64,000 nt of DNA from Fulvivirga ligni (GCF_021389935.1 NZ_CP089979.1:3887001-3951000); one strand, 5' to 3'; shown: positions 54,296-63,883, counted from the stretch's first letter. Made by a program: numbers and translations. Notes: generated by a model not told the origin, from the sequence alone.

Positions 54296-55620
54296 ATCAT
54301 TCCTCTGCTTTTCAGCTCCAGATATTTATTGATAGCATTGATTGAAAGGTTTTCAGGTCGAGTGAAAATGTGTTGAATACCATAGTGTCTTAACTCATTG
54401 ATAATCATCTCTCTTTCGTTCGCTATTTTATGGGCTACTGTTTTATAGTATATGTCCTTAAGATGCTTTTTGTCATCATTGTAATAGTCTATCAATTCCC
54501 TGTTTTCAAATACCACCACTACCAAGAGGTGTGATTTATTGAGCTTTCTAAGTACAGGAAGCACGCGCTCTAATGAGTGTAGACTCTCAAAATTAGTGAA
54601 GAGAAAAACCAGGCTTCTGCCTCTTATAGTACGCTGTACAGAGGAATACATGTGCTCATAATTAGCGTCTAGCTTGCTTTCTTTTTCTCGATATAAGGTT
54701 TCTAGAATAAACTTCAGCTGGTTTCTCCCACGATCAGCTTTTACTATGCTCTCCACCCTATTGCTGAAGGTGATCAGACCTGCCTTGTCTTGTTTTTGCA
54801 ATGATGTATTAGCGATCACCAGACTCGAATTGATAGCGTAATCTAATAAGCTCAGGCCATTGAAAGGCATTTTCATGTAGCGGCTTTTGTCTATTAAACA
54901 ATAAACCTGTTGTGATTTCTCATCAGTATAGCTATTCACCATTAGCTTATTGCTTCTGGAGGTAGCTTTCCAGTTCATACTTTTGTAATCATCACCTCTG
55001 GTGTATTCTTTAATCTGCTCAAACTCATAGCTATGGCCTATTCTTCTGATCTTTTTTATACCAAAATTGATGGTAGTACTCATAGCTGATTTGAGCTCAT
55101 ACTTTTTCATATCCATCACTGAAGGATAAACAGCCACTTCCTCATTGATGTCAAAAGTTATCTTTCTTTGTACAAGACCAATTTTTGAACTTATATATAG
55201 GTGCACTGCTCCAAATTCATACTGCCCGCGCACCAATGGTCTTATGGTATAGTTTATTTTCTTTTTAGCATTAGGAAACATAGAAAATTCCTTACCAAAA
55301 TCTCTGATCTGTAGCTGAAATGGAAGTTCATCAATCAAATTCACCAGAAATGATCTTGGTGATTGATTAATAATGGTCAGATTCACCTCATTTTCATTAC
55401 CCAGAGACATCAATCTGGAAGTGGTACGTGACACCTTAAATTGAATACTCTTCTGAAAGGCCAGAATAATATCAGTAATCACGACCACTAAAAAAGCCAC
55501 TAGGGCTGTTTGAGCAATGGGGAAGAAAATGTAGAATGGGTAGCCTAATACAAATAGGAAAAAAATGGCACCCAGTCCGGCGAAAAACCTAAAAGGCAGA
55601 TATAAGTTCTTTATTCTCAA
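54292..55620 (-). CDS. DUF58 domain-containing protein
   Basis: A 442-residue protein with two N-terminal membrane helices (about 10-55) and the DUF58 motif near 205-225 (KEYTRGDDYKSMNWKATSRSNKL). The C-terminal half is a von Willebrand A-like fold (YCLIDKSRYMK, with a partly altered metal site DKSRYM in place of DxSxS). It is the last gene of the operon and its start overlaps the end of the MoxR gene by 4 bases. MoxR/DUF58 pairs are thought to act as chaperone systems on membrane or periplasmic partners. Confidence 0.93.
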   Translation of the reverse strand: MRIKNLYLPFRFFAGLGAIFFLFVLGYPFYIFFPIAQTALVAFLVVVITDIILAFQKSIQFKVSRTTSRLMSLGNENEVNLTIINQSPRSFLVNLIDELPFQLQIRDFGKEFSMFPNAKKKINYTIRPLVRGQYEFGAVHLYISSKIGLVQRKITFDINEEVAVYPSVMDMKKYELKSAMSTTINFGIKKIRRIGHSYEFEQIKEYTRGDDYKSMNWKATSRSNKLMVNSYTDEKSQQVYCLIDKSRYMKMPFNGLSLLDYAINSSLVIANTSLQKQDKAGLITFSNRVESIVKADRGRNQLKFILETLYREKESKLDANYEHMYSSVQRTIRGRSLVFLFTNFESLHSLERVLPVLRKLNKSHLLVVVVFENRELIDYYNDDKKHLKDIYYKTVAHKIANEREMIINELRHYGIQHIFTRPENLSINAINKYLELKSRGMI

Positions 55621-56606
55621 CGGGGTACTTCTGTTTTCTTAATGATCTCTTCAATTACATCCTCTGGCTCAATGCCTTCTAGTTCTCTATCCGGATTAAG
55701 GATAATTCTATGGTTCAATACCGGTTTGGCTACAAGCTTCACATCATCAGGAATTACATAATCTCTTCCATTCATTACTGCTACAGCTTTAGAAGCACGC
55801 ATAAGAGCCAAAGAAGCTCTTGGAGAGGCACCAAGGAACAGATCTCCGTTATTTCTGGTGTCATAAATAATATTAGCAATGTAATCCAGAATCTCATCTT
55901 TGATGTGCACCTTTTCTACATAGCTGGCCCCTTCTCTGATATCGCTTTCAGTAAGAACAGCGTTTACTGTTTTCATAAGCTCTTCAGAGAAATCAGATCT
56001 AAATCTTCTTAATATGATCTTCTCTTCTTCCAGTTTTGGGTAATCCAGTTTTATCTTAAATAAGAATCTATCTAGCTGAGCTTCAGGTAGTTTGTAGGTT
56101 CCCTCCTGCTCTATCGGGTTTTGCGTGGCAATGATCATAAAAGGATACTCCATCGGGTAGGTAGTGCCATCTACAGTCACCTGTCTTTCTTCCATCACCT
56201 CAAAAAGCGCCGCCTGTGTTTTAGCTGGAGCACGGTTGATCTCATCAATGAGAATGATATTTGAAAATACCGGACCAGAACTGAATTTAAACTCAGATTC
56301 TTTCATGTTGAATACCGATGTACCTACCACATCAGTTGGCATTAAGTCAGGAGTAAACTGTATTCTGCTATAGCCTACAGAGAGAGACTTGGCAAACAGC
56401 TTGGCCCCCATGGTTTTAGCAAGCCCAGGCACACCTTCGAGCAAAATGTGTCCCTGAGTAAACAGTGAAACCATCATGAGATCTACAAGCTGATCCTGAC
56501 CAATCAACAACTTCTTTATTTCCTGACGAACGGCTAATAAATTATTCTTAAACTTCAGCAGGTTTTCATCTTGCTGAGGTTCCTCTTGAAAAATGTTTTC
56601 TTCCAT
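55617..56606 (-). CDS. MoxR family AAA+ ATPase
   Basis: A 329-residue AAA+ ATPase. Walker A is GVPGLAKT (about 58-65), Walker B region IILIDEINRAPAKTQAAL with the following MEERQVTVDG, sensor 1 IATQNPIEQEGTYKLPEAQLDRF, and the C-terminal lid has GASPRASLALMRASKA. MoxR proteins act as chaperones that mature or remodel partners encoded in the same operon, here probably the DUF58, DUF4350, DUF4129 and SpoIIM-like proteins. The stop and start codons overlap with both neighbours. Confidence 0.97.
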   Translation of the reverse strand: MEENIFQEEPQQDENLLKFKNNLLAVRQEIKKLLIGQDQLVDLMMVSLFTQGHILLEGVPGLAKTMGAKLFAKSLSVGYSRIQFTPDLMPTDVVGTSVFNMKESEFKFSSGPVFSNIILIDEINRAPAKTQAALFEVMEERQVTVDGTTYPMEYPFMIIATQNPIEQEGTYKLPEAQLDRFLFKIKLDYPKLEEEKIILRRFRSDFSEELMKTVNAVLTESDIREGASYVEKVHIKDEILDYIANIIYDTRNNGDLFLGASPRASLALMRASKAVAVMNGRDYVIPDDVKLVAKPVLNHRIILNPDRELEGIEPEDVIEEIIKKTEVPR

Positions 56607-57805
56607 TACTTGCTCTTTTTATAAAATGACTCAATCTTATTGTGAAAAGACATTAGATCTTCAGATGAAATTTCCACCTTAAAATCTAGTCTTTCATATT
56701 CTTTTACAATGGCCTCTAGATCACTTTCAGCTACCTGAGACTTTAAACTTACTTTCTTAATGATTTCTGGCTCCATCTTCTGCGGATGGATATAATACCT
56801 ATGGCGAATATAAGATAAGAATAGACTCCAGATATGATCTGCAATCTTTTTATGATTCTGCTCTTCATAATATAGATACCCCATGGTTTCAGCAAACTCA
56901 ATGGAAGTATTTCTATTCTTCTCCAGCACAGGAATAATACGCTGTCTCCTCTTGGCATAGAATACGAAATAGATGATTACCGCAAATATGAGTAAATACC
57001 ACGCCCACCGTAAAGGAGGTTGAGAAAGTATGTACTTCATAGGATTGTTCTGACTCTTGTCCGGCGTGAATGATTTCTTACTATATTCATCCCAATACAG
57101 GTTCTCTCCATGTGTCACCTGCATCATCTCTTCAGTGTAGGCCAGTAACTCCTCCCGGGTAAGATAATAGTTGGTAAAGGTTAATGGCGTGGTATAAAAA
57201 TAAAGGTGGCCATCACCATACTCAATATCTACGAAATTAATCTTATTATTATCAATATAGCCTAATACGCTTAGGTTTTCAGCACATTCTAAACTATCCA
57301 GATACATCCAGCTATATTGGGTGGCTTCCTGATTGTATATGTGTTTGTATGAGAATTCGCTCTCATTTTCAATCAGTCTCATATCCGCCTTTTCGGAATT
57401 GATGAAATCAATGATGCCACATTCTTCATCGATCAATGAGTTAATCAGTCGATACGGGAAGTAATTAGTGGCTATAAAGGTTTCATTTCCACTGTAAGTA
57501 AACGCTAGCAGTGTATCCAGATCCTGATCAGTGTAATATGCGTTTTCTCCAATAAGCATATATACAGAGTTGCTGTATTCTGTGCTTAATAAATTTGCAA
57601 TAGGTGTATTGATCTGAGTGTAATTACCATCATAGCTTCTTTTCATTAGCTCATGCATAATGAAGGTACCATATGGCTGTTGGCTTTCTATATTATAGCT
57701 TTCATTCCAATTGAAGACTTTTGTCCTTTTGTTGGTAAGAAAGAAATATAAAAAAACACCAATTAATACCGCTGCGCCTGCTCCTATGAGTATGTTTTTA
57801 TTCAT
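56606..57805 (-). CDS. DUF4350 domain-containing membrane protein
   Basis: A 399-residue protein with an N-terminal helix (about 5-24), an extracytoplasmic Rossmann-like domain (about 30-250, with NSVYMLIGENAYYTDQDLDTLLAF typical for DUF4350), a second helix at about 270-290 (WAWYLLIFAVIIYFVFYAKRR) and a cytoplasmic C-terminal helical part. It overlaps the MoxR gene by one base and the DUF4129 gene by 8. Its role in the MoxR operon is unknown. Confidence 0.85.
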   Translation of the reverse strand: MNKNILIGAGAAVLIGVFLYFFLTNKRTKVFNWNESYNIESQQPYGTFIMHELMKRSYDGNYTQINTPIANLLSTEYSNSVYMLIGENAYYTDQDLDTLLAFTYSGNETFIATNYFPYRLINSLIDEECGIIDFINSEKADMRLIENESEFSYKHIYNQEATQYSWMYLDSLECAENLSVLGYIDNNKINFVDIEYGDGHLYFYTTPLTFTNYYLTREELLAYTEEMMQVTHGENLYWDEYSKKSFTPDKSQNNPMKYILSQPPLRWAWYLLIFAVIIYFVFYAKRRQRIIPVLEKNRNTSIEFAETMGYLYYEEQNHKKIADHIWSLFLSYIRHRYYIHPQKMEPEIIKKVSLKSQVAESDLEAIVKEYERLDFKVEISSEDLMSFHNKIESFYKKSK

Positions 57806-58526
57806 TGCCTTGAGCAGGGTTTATAGATTGAAAATAAGCTTTAAACTTATGGCTGGCATTAATGAGATAAGGATCTCCAACGTTTTTATCGCCGTACCAA
57901 ACTAAGTGATATATATTAGTGACCTCTTCGAACTGATTATAGCTTTCATGGTCTCTCATTTCCATCATGTACTCCAGGTTAGTCTTCTCCTTTTTCCAAT
58001 GAATGATGCCCTTTAGTGACAATTCCTTAATGATCATGAGATAGTAAATCCTTAAAGCTAGCTTGTAATTCTTGTCGGAAACAGCCTTTTTTAGCCAAAT
58101 TAATAGGTCAGATTCCATTAATTTTTCCTCAAGATCTTCAACGGAAATATTATCACTTAGCTTTTTATTCTTAGGATTGAAGCCACCATGGCTTCCAAGT
58201 ATTTTATATAACACAAATACCAGCACCGCTACTAGTACTAAAATCATGATGAACTGGAAGACCTGACCACCGAACGCAGGAATACTCCAGCTGGGGCCTG
58301 AAGAATCACTAGAGCTATACTCATCTCCATCTCCTCGCTCTACAGACTCATCATTGCTACCACGCTTATTTCTGGTGTTTTCATCTCTACCGTCTGAATA
58401 GTCTATTTCTTTGGTAATATCCTCCCATTCTTTCCTGTCAAAAGACTCGAATTTTTGGCCATACCCCAAAGTGGTAGTAATAATGAATAATAAAATAAAT
58501 AGGTTACTCCTTCTCAATATCATCAA
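57798..58526 (-). CDS. DUF4129 domain-containing membrane protein
   Basis: A 242-residue protein with a signal peptide (MILRRSNLFILLFIITTTLGYGQ), a low-complexity acidic/serine stretch (about 40-80), one membrane helix at about 90-112 (FQFIMILVLVAVLVFVLYKIL) and a C-terminal cytoplasmic DUF4129 domain with KLALRIYYLMIIKELSLKGIIHWKKEKTN. The order DUF4129-DUF4350-MoxR-DUF58 is typical of Bacteroidota. The biochemical function is not known. Confidence 0.88.
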   Translation of the reverse strand: MMILRRSNLFILLFIITTTLGYGQKFESFDRKEWEDITKEIDYSDGRDENTRNKRGSNDESVERGDGDEYSSSDSSGPSWSIPAFGGQVFQFIMILVLVAVLVFVLYKILGSHGGFNPKNKKLSDNISVEDLEEKLMESDLLIWLKKAVSDKNYKLALRIYYLMIIKELSLKGIIHWKKEKTNLEYMMEMRDHESYNQFEEVTNIYHLVWYGDKNVGDPYLINASHKFKAYFQSINPAQGNE

Positions 58527-59807
58527 CTATTTATTAAATGCATTAATCTTTTCAAGCAAGTACTTAGCAGTGGTAATTTCCGATAATGTTTGATACTGAA
58601 TGTAGCTACCAATAATAAACAATGGTAAAATAAAAGCGATACCTAGCGTGATTACCAGGCCATTAAATGCCAGGGCCAGATAATACATAATGGTGGCATC
58701 ATAAGCAAAGCTAGACTGTACAAAGTCCAGATAGAACGTCATGAAAGGTGAATCTATCAGAAACATGAATACGCTTAATATGAATATTAAGAGCGCATAT
58801 AGGCCAATCATTCTTCCACCACTTTGCCCTAAAAACTCTCTAAATCTACTAAAGGCACTACCAAAGGAGACGCCTTCGTGAAACATCACTGAGATAACAT
58901 ACAGGCCTAATGGAAAAATCAACAAAAAGAGAACAATAGCCAGTACATGATGCATAAAGAACAAGGCATTGAGAATCAAGCCTATCGTCAATGCTGCAGT
59001 GATAATTTTGGCCTTTGAAATCTTATTATTGAAGAACTTTAGTGTTTGATTATAGGCTAGATATATTAACCCTGCCAAGGCCAGTGCATTAATAAGAAAT
59101 AACAGTGGAGTTTCTGTGTGCTCCAAAAGTGAAAGCACCTTCATAAGTATAAAAGAATCTACTTGAATAAGGCCTCCCTCTATTAATCCCTTTAAGGCAA
59201 AAGCATAGCCTGTCACAGCCAGAGCACAAACACCTAATGCCGGAATGAAATACTTCTTGAAAATTTTGGTGTAAAGCACCACAGAGTCTCTGAATATTTC
59301 GTTCATAGACTGTACCTCTCCGTTATATGCTTCTATGTTATAGTCATCAGCTTTGGAGCTGCTATCTTTTATGGGTTGAATGGTGCCATTTCTATGCTTT
59401 TTATAAGGCAGCCATGCAAAATAGAATAAAATGAATACCAATGAGCAGATGATGAGAGCCAGTTTGATAACCGCAGGTGCGTCAGTATATCTGGTAAGAA
59501 ATGATTCTATAATAGCAGCAAATACCAGTATGGGGACTATGCCTATTAATAGTTTTATTCCTAATCGGGCCGATTGCTGGAAGGCTCGCAGTCTGGAATG
59601 AGTACCTGGAAAGACAAACCCTTTGCCTAAAACTATTCCTGCAGCACCAGCAATTATAATCGCGGATATCTCTAATGTGCCATGGAGCCAAATGGTGAGC
59701 ATCGATTCCATGACTAATCCTCTTTCTAGAAAGAAGTATTGAAAAGAGCCGAGCATGATGCCATTAAATATCATTACAATAATGGAGCCCAGCGAAAAAA
59801 AAGACAC
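58527..59807 (-). CDS. SpoIIM-family protein, C-terminal part with extra membrane domain (frameshifted gene)
   Basis: A 426-residue frame. Residues 5-150 (LGSIIVMIFNGIMLGSFQYFF, LTIWLHGTLEISAIIIAGAAGIVLGKGFVFPGT) are the C-terminal half of the stage II sporulation protein M family. A further 270 residues follow with about seven membrane helices, forming a second membrane domain. The apparent start is GTG 59807, in the middle of the family's domain, and the missing N-terminal half is in the -1/+1 neighbouring frame at 59764-60333. One T fewer in the T8 run at 59795-59802 would join them into one 601-residue protein. It is one base from the DUF4129 gene and belongs to the MoxR operon. Confidence 0.8.
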   Translation of the reverse strand: MSFFSLGSIIVMIFNGIMLGSFQYFFLERGLVMESMLTIWLHGTLEISAIIIAGAAGIVLGKGFVFPGTHSRLRAFQQSARLGIKLLIGIVPILVFAAIIESFLTRYTDAPAVIKLALIICSLVFILFYFAWLPYKKHRNGTIQPIKDSSSKADDYNIEAYNGEVQSMNEIFRDSVVLYTKIFKKYFIPALGVCALAVTGYAFALKGLIEGGLIQVDSFILMKVLSLLEHTETPLLFLINALALAGLIYLAYNQTLKFFNNKISKAKIITAALTIGLILNALFFMHHVLAIVLFLLIFPLGLYVISVMFHEGVSFGSAFSRFREFLGQSGGRMIGLYALLIFILSVFMFLIDSPFMTFYLDFVQSSFAYDATIMYYLALAFNGLVITLGIAFILPLFIIGSYIQYQTLSEITTAKYLLEKINAFNK

Positions 59808-60333
59808 CCATAATAAATGTCATAAATGCGACTCGAACATTATTTACAGATATATGCAGAAACATGTCTACTTCCCCCTGGCTTTTGTAGATAGCCATAG
59901 GATCTCCTTTTTCTATATTCTCAAGTGTCTGATTTACATATTCATCACCAAGGATGGTGTTTACAAACTGAGCATCATTGGCAGCCGACACTACCCCTAT
60001 GGCCACAGCCAGCAAAAATACTAGTAGAGCTAATAGAAGTTCTTTTCGGCAATGGAAGGATATGCTTGGTAGCTCATCTCTCCAAAATTTGATAATCTTA
60101 TTTCTGCCCTCCTTCTTGTTCTTGTAGATGTTATAAAAGAGTTGCTGAGCCAGATTATTTAGGTATATCTTAATAGAGCGATTAGGATAATTAGTCCTCG
60201 CATACGATAAATCATCAGTAATTTGAATGAACAAATCTCCTAACTGATCCGGGTCTCTTCTTTTCAGTCGAAGTAATTGTTCAAACTTCAACCATTTTTC
60301 CTTATTTTGCTCAATAAATTTTGTTTCCTTCAT
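59764..60333 (-). CDS. SpoIIM-family protein, N-terminal part (frameshifted gene)
   Basis: A 189-residue frame holding the N-terminal half of the SpoIIM family: DPDQLGDLFIQITDDLSYARTNYPNRSIKIYLN, a first membrane helix at about 100-117, IYKSQGEVDMFLHISVNNVRVAFMTFIMGVFF, and then 10 residues (FAGLHYCNDI) unlike the family, caused by the frame change in the T8 run. The ATG at 60333 is 36 bases from the divergent RDD gene. Whether the two parts are made separately, joined by ribosomal slippage, or are the result of a mutation or read error cannot be told from the sequence. Confidence 0.8.
   Translation of the reverse strand: MKETKFIEQNKEKWLKFEQLLRLKRRDPDQLGDLFIQITDDLSYARTNYPNRSIKIYLNNLAQQLFYNIYKNKKEGRNKIIKFWRDELPSISFHCRKELLLALLVFLLAVAIGVVSAANDAQFVNTILGDEYVNQTLENIEKGDPMAIYKSQGEVDMFLHISVNNVRVAFMTFIMGVFFFAGLHYCNDI
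59795..59802 (-). other. T8 homopolymer at the SpoIIM frameshift
   Basis: Eight A on the plus strand (T8 in the gene). With seven T the reading GVFFSLGSIIVMIFNGIML would be continuous and agree with the family. Possible causes are slippage mutation, transcriptional or ribosomal slippage, or a sequencing error. Confidence 0.8.
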
Positions 60334-60369
60334 TCAAAAAGGGATCAAATAATATTTTAGACTGGCAAT

Positions 60370-61098
60370 ATGCAAAAAATTGAAATTAACACCACACAAA
60401 ATGTGAGTATTGAGTTTGAAATAGCTCCATTAAGAGATCGGATTATTGGCTTTGTAATCGATTTTTTAATTCTGATGGGAAGCACATTCTTTCTTCTGAC
60501 GTTTGGTACTGTTTTTACCGGAGGCCTTGGAATGCAATATGTTTTGTATTTGGCGGTCATGCCGATTTTCTTTTTTTACTCAATACTGATGGAGGTGCTG
60601 AATAATGGCCAGACCCTTGGCAAAAAGGCTATGGACATTAAGGTAGTGAAATTAAACGGACTAAATCCCAGATCTAGCGATTACATTTTAAGATGGGCAT
60701 TTAGAATGATTGATATTTACTTTTCATTTGGAGCATTGGCCTCGATTTTCATCAGTAGTTCTAACAGAAGGCAAAGGCTGGGTGATATGGCAGCTGAAAC
60801 TACTGTAATAAAAATAAAGCCGAGTCAGAAGCTCAGATTCAGTGATATTATTAGAATCAATAATATTGATACTTACCAGCCTAAGTTCCCTGAGGTGCGT
60901 AAGTTGTCAGAAGATCATATGCTTTTAATCAAATCTGTGCTGGAGAGATATAGAAAGTTCCCTAATCCGGCTCATCGTCAGGCATTAAGAACTGCAGTAG
61001 CTAATGTTAGAGAGAAATTATCTATTGATGAAATACCTATGAGCGATGCGGACTTTCTTAAAACATTGATCAACGATTACGTTGTGCTAACCCGTTAA
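60370..61098 (+). CDS. RDD family membrane protein
   Basis: A 242-residue protein. The RDD domain has the Arg-Asp signature PLRDRIIGFVIDFLIL (about 18-33), a second helix after it, GQTLGKKAMDIKVVKLNG, and RRQRLGDMAAETTVIKI. About four membrane helices are followed by a charged cytoplasmic tail of about 90 residues. The gene is divergent from the SpoIIM/MoxR operon at 36 bases, an arrangement frequent in Bacteroidota, and may be functionally tied to it. Some RDD proteins act in ion transport; the role here is unknown. Confidence 0.9.
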   Translation: MQKIEINTTQNVSIEFEIAPLRDRIIGFVIDFLILMGSTFFLLTFGTVFTGGLGMQYVLYLAVMPIFFFYSILMEVLNNGQTLGKKAMDIKVVKLNGLNPRSSDYILRWAFRMIDIYFSFGALASIFISSSNRRQRLGDMAAETTVIKIKPSQKLRFSDIIRINNIDTYQPKFPEVRKLSEDHMLLIKSVLERYRKFPNPAHRQALRTAVANVREKLSIDEIPMSDADFLKTLINDYVVLTR

Positions 61099-61109
61099 AA
61101 TTGCATAGT

Positions 61110-61535
61110 ATGAGTATAAATAAAAAAGTTACTGGCATAGGAGGAATTTTCTTCAAAACGAAAGATCCTGTTAAGATGCGTGAATGGTATACTGAGCATT
61201 TAGGATTGGTAACAAACGAATATGGTTCTCTTTTTGAATTTAGAAACTCTGAAAACCCGGAGAAGAAGGAATACTTGCAATGGAGCACATTTTCCGAAGA
61301 CACCAAGTATTTTGAACCGAGTAAAAAGGAATTTATGATCAATTATAGGGTGGAGAATCTGGAGGCTTTGGTGGACGAGCTAAAGGCTAATGGGGTGAAG
61401 ATTCTCGATGAAATTGCCACTTATGATTATGGTAAATTCGTGCATATCCTTGATCCTGAAAACAACAGCATAGAACTCTGGGAGCCCATAGATCAGGTTT
61501 TTACTGATAATTACGAAGACGAAACTACAAAATAA
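61110..61535 (+). CDS. VOC (glyoxalase/bleomycin-resistance fold) family protein
   Basis: A 141-residue protein with one VOC fold: GIGGIFFKTKDPVKMREWYTEHLGLV at the start and FVHILDPENNSIELWEP at the end, the latter carrying the usual metal-ligand Glu. A His ligand in the first strand is replaced by Gly-Ile-Phe-Phe context, so metal binding is uncertain. I start at ATG 61110, which gives the usual short lead-in; TTG 61101 is an in-frame alternative. It follows the RDD gene by 11 bases and is followed by a strong terminator. Confidence 0.88.
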   Translation: MSINKKVTGIGGIFFKTKDPVKMREWYTEHLGLVTNEYGSLFEFRNSENPEKKEYLQWSTFSEDTKYFEPSKKEFMINYRVENLEALVDELKANGVKILDEIATYDYGKFVHILDPENNSIELWEPIDQVFTDNYEDETTK

Positions 61536-61577
61536 AAAAGAGAGCCCCGACCATTACTGATCGGGGCTCTCTTTTTT
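61534..61577. terminator. Bidirectional intrinsic terminator
   Basis: A perfect stem of at least 11 base pairs GAGAGCCCCGA/TCGGGGCTCTC with a 10-base loop is flanked by A6 and T6 runs, so it works for the VOC gene and for the convergent peptidase gene. Confidence 0.92.
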
Positions 61578-61591
61578 ATTGTTTATATCAA

Positions 61592-63838
61592 TTATTTCAT
61601 TGAATCTCCAACCTCATTACTGCTGAAATCACCTTTTAGGTGCTTATTCAGATAATCAACATATTGAGCATATAATAACACGTAGCTCGTGCCGTCATAC
61701 GCCACACCGTGAGCTCCAGGAGGATATATTCTCAAATCAGCGTCTTTACCATTGTCAATCAATGCTTTTACAAGCTGCATGGTATTCTGTACGTGAACAT
61801 TTTCATCCATCGTAGAATGAGCAATGAACATTTTCCCATCCAGACCTGCAGCAGCAGCGGATGAAGCGCTTGACTTATAGCCTTCTTCATTATCACCTAA
61901 TAAATCCATATACCTTTCAGTATAAATACTGTCATATAATCTCCAATCTGTAACAGGTGCACCAACTAATGAAACTTTAAATACACCTGGGTGATTTAGC
62001 ATAGTGTAGCTAGACATATAGCCACCATAGCTATGGCCTCTAATGGCCATTCTATCACCATCCACCCATGGGTTAGATGCTAAATGTTTTACAGTTTGCA
62101 CAAAGTCGTAGCTTTCTTTTTCTCCCAGGTTTCTGTAAACCACTTTTTCAAAAGCACTGCCGTAACCACCAGAACCTCTGTTGTTAACGCTTGCAATCAC
62201 ATAGCCATTCTGAGCTAAATATTGCTCCCACGTATCGCTACCAAATTCATTATAAACAGACTGTGCTCCTGGTCCACCATAGATATTTAGCACTAAAGGA
62301 TATTTATTGCTAGGGTCAAAATCTTTTGGTTTGATCATATACCCGTCAAGCTTCTGTCCATCTTCTGTAGTAAAGCTAAAAAGTTCTTTAGGAGCGTAAA
62401 AATGCTCTTCTGTGTATTTCTTTACAGCAACATTGTCCTCAAACTTTTTGATCATCTTTCCTTTTACAGACCATAACTCTACTTGGCGAGGTGTTGAAAC
62501 ATTGCTGTAATTATCAATGTAATACTGACCGTTAGGTGCTACGTTTAAGTGATGTCTGCCTTCATCACGAGTTAATTTCTTTTTTCCTTTTCCGCTGAAA
62601 TTAACTGCATACAGATGTCTCTCTACTGAAGATTCTTCAGTACTTGTGAAATAAATAGTGCTCTTCTTAGAGTCAACTGCCTCTACACGAACTACTTCCC
62701 AGTTTCCTTTAGTTACCTGGTTGAGTAATTTTCCAGTATAATCATATCTGTAGATATGGCTGAAACCGTCTCTATCTGAAATCCATAAGAATTCATTTTT
62801 GCCTTCTGGGAAGAAGAATAAATGATTGATACCAGCGAAAAAGTCAAAGACATCAATCCACTGCTCGGATTTCTCCTCCATGATTACTTTACCTTTGCCG
62901 GTAGTTACGTCACTGAAGTAAAGCTTTAGATGATTCTGTTTTCTATTCATATGAACTATCGCCAGCTTCCCTGACTCACTAGTCCAGTAGATTCTAGGGA
63001 TGTATCCGCCGTCAAGAGGTACATTCATCCATACATTCTTTGCCGCACTTACATCTAGCACTCCGATTTTTACCAGAGGATTAGGATCACCCACTTCAGG
63101 ATATGGAACATTTACATATTCGGCGTGCTGTCCCGCATAGTCAGTCATTTGAAAGATTGGAACCTCACGCTCATCAGACTGCCAGTAAGCAATGTACTTG
63201 CTATCTGGTGACCATGACCAAGCTTGAGCTAAACCAAATTCTTCTTCATAAACCCATCCATAACGACCATTATAGAAATACTCTTCAGCGTCAAAAGTAA
63301 GTTGTGTTTCTTTCTTTGAGGCAAAATCAAAAACGAATAGGTTGCCCCCTCTTTCAAAACCAACCTTTGTTCCATCAGGAGATATTTCAGCGGTTTGAGC
63401 GTCCTTAGCTACAAGCTTTAAAGACTTATCAGCTACAGAGTAAAAGTAGAAATCAGAGATTCCTGATCTTCTCCATACCGGTCTGAAGTTGGTTTGAAAT
63501 AATATGTATTTAGAGTCTTTAGACCATTGGAACGAGCCATAACTAAAGGCATCATCGCTACCTGGGAATGTTGTGCCTGCAGAACTAAAAATTAGCTCTT
63601 CTTTTCCCGTTTTCGGGTTAAAGGATTTAATTTCTGGTTGATTATTAGAACCTCGCTCAATAAATGAAAATCTCTCTCCATTATCAATCCAGTTCACACT
63701 TTGAGGTCCTGAACCACCTGAAAGTCTGCCTCTTGAGAATAAGGCGTCTTTAACATTGGCATACTCCTGGTTTTGAGCAGATGCTGCAAAGCTGCACCAC
63801 GTCAAGATCAGAAGTAGTATTAAGGATTTGTTCTTCAT
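61592..63838 (-). CDS. Dipeptidyl peptidase IV (S9B family)
   Basis: A 748-residue exported serine peptidase with a signal peptide (hydrophobic 5-19, cleavage after ASA). The N-terminal beta-propeller (about 40-480) contains the double-Glu motif GWVYEEEFG (Glu198-Glu200) that binds the substrate amino terminus in DPP-IV. The C-terminal hydrolase has Ser603 in GHSYGGYMSS, Asp678 in STMDENVH and His710 in GAHGVAYD. It should release X-Pro or X-Ala dipeptides from peptides in the periplasm. It is a single gene, with a terminator shared with the VOC gene. Confidence 0.96.
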   Translation of the reverse strand: MKNKSLILLLILTWCSFAASAQNQEYANVKDALFSRGRLSGGSGPQSVNWIDNGERFSFIERGSNNQPEIKSFNPKTGKEELIFSSAGTTFPGSDDAFSYGSFQWSKDSKYILFQTNFRPVWRRSGISDFYFYSVADKSLKLVAKDAQTAEISPDGTKVGFERGGNLFVFDFASKKETQLTFDAEEYFYNGRYGWVYEEEFGLAQAWSWSPDSKYIAYWQSDEREVPIFQMTDYAGQHAEYVNVPYPEVGDPNPLVKIGVLDVSAAKNVWMNVPLDGGYIPRIYWTSESGKLAIVHMNRKQNHLKLYFSDVTTGKGKVIMEEKSEQWIDVFDFFAGINHLFFFPEGKNEFLWISDRDGFSHIYRYDYTGKLLNQVTKGNWEVVRVEAVDSKKSTIYFTSTEESSVERHLYAVNFSGKGKKKLTRDEGRHHLNVAPNGQYYIDNYSNVSTPRQVELWSVKGKMIKKFEDNVAVKKYTEEHFYAPKELFSFTTEDGQKLDGYMIKPKDFDPSNKYPLVLNIYGGPGAQSVYNEFGSDTWEQYLAQNGYVIASVNNRGSGGYGSAFEKVVYRNLGEKESYDFVQTVKHLASNPWVDGDRMAIRGHSYGGYMSSYTMLNHPGVFKVSLVGAPVTDWRLYDSIYTERYMDLLGDNEEGYKSSASSAAAAGLDGKMFIAHSTMDENVHVQNTMQLVKALIDNGKDADLRIYPPGAHGVAYDGTSYVLLYAQYVDYLNKHLKGDFSSNEVGDSMK

Positions 63839-63883
63839 ACTATGTTTATCTGATTTATTTAATTATAAATTATAGATGGCAAT

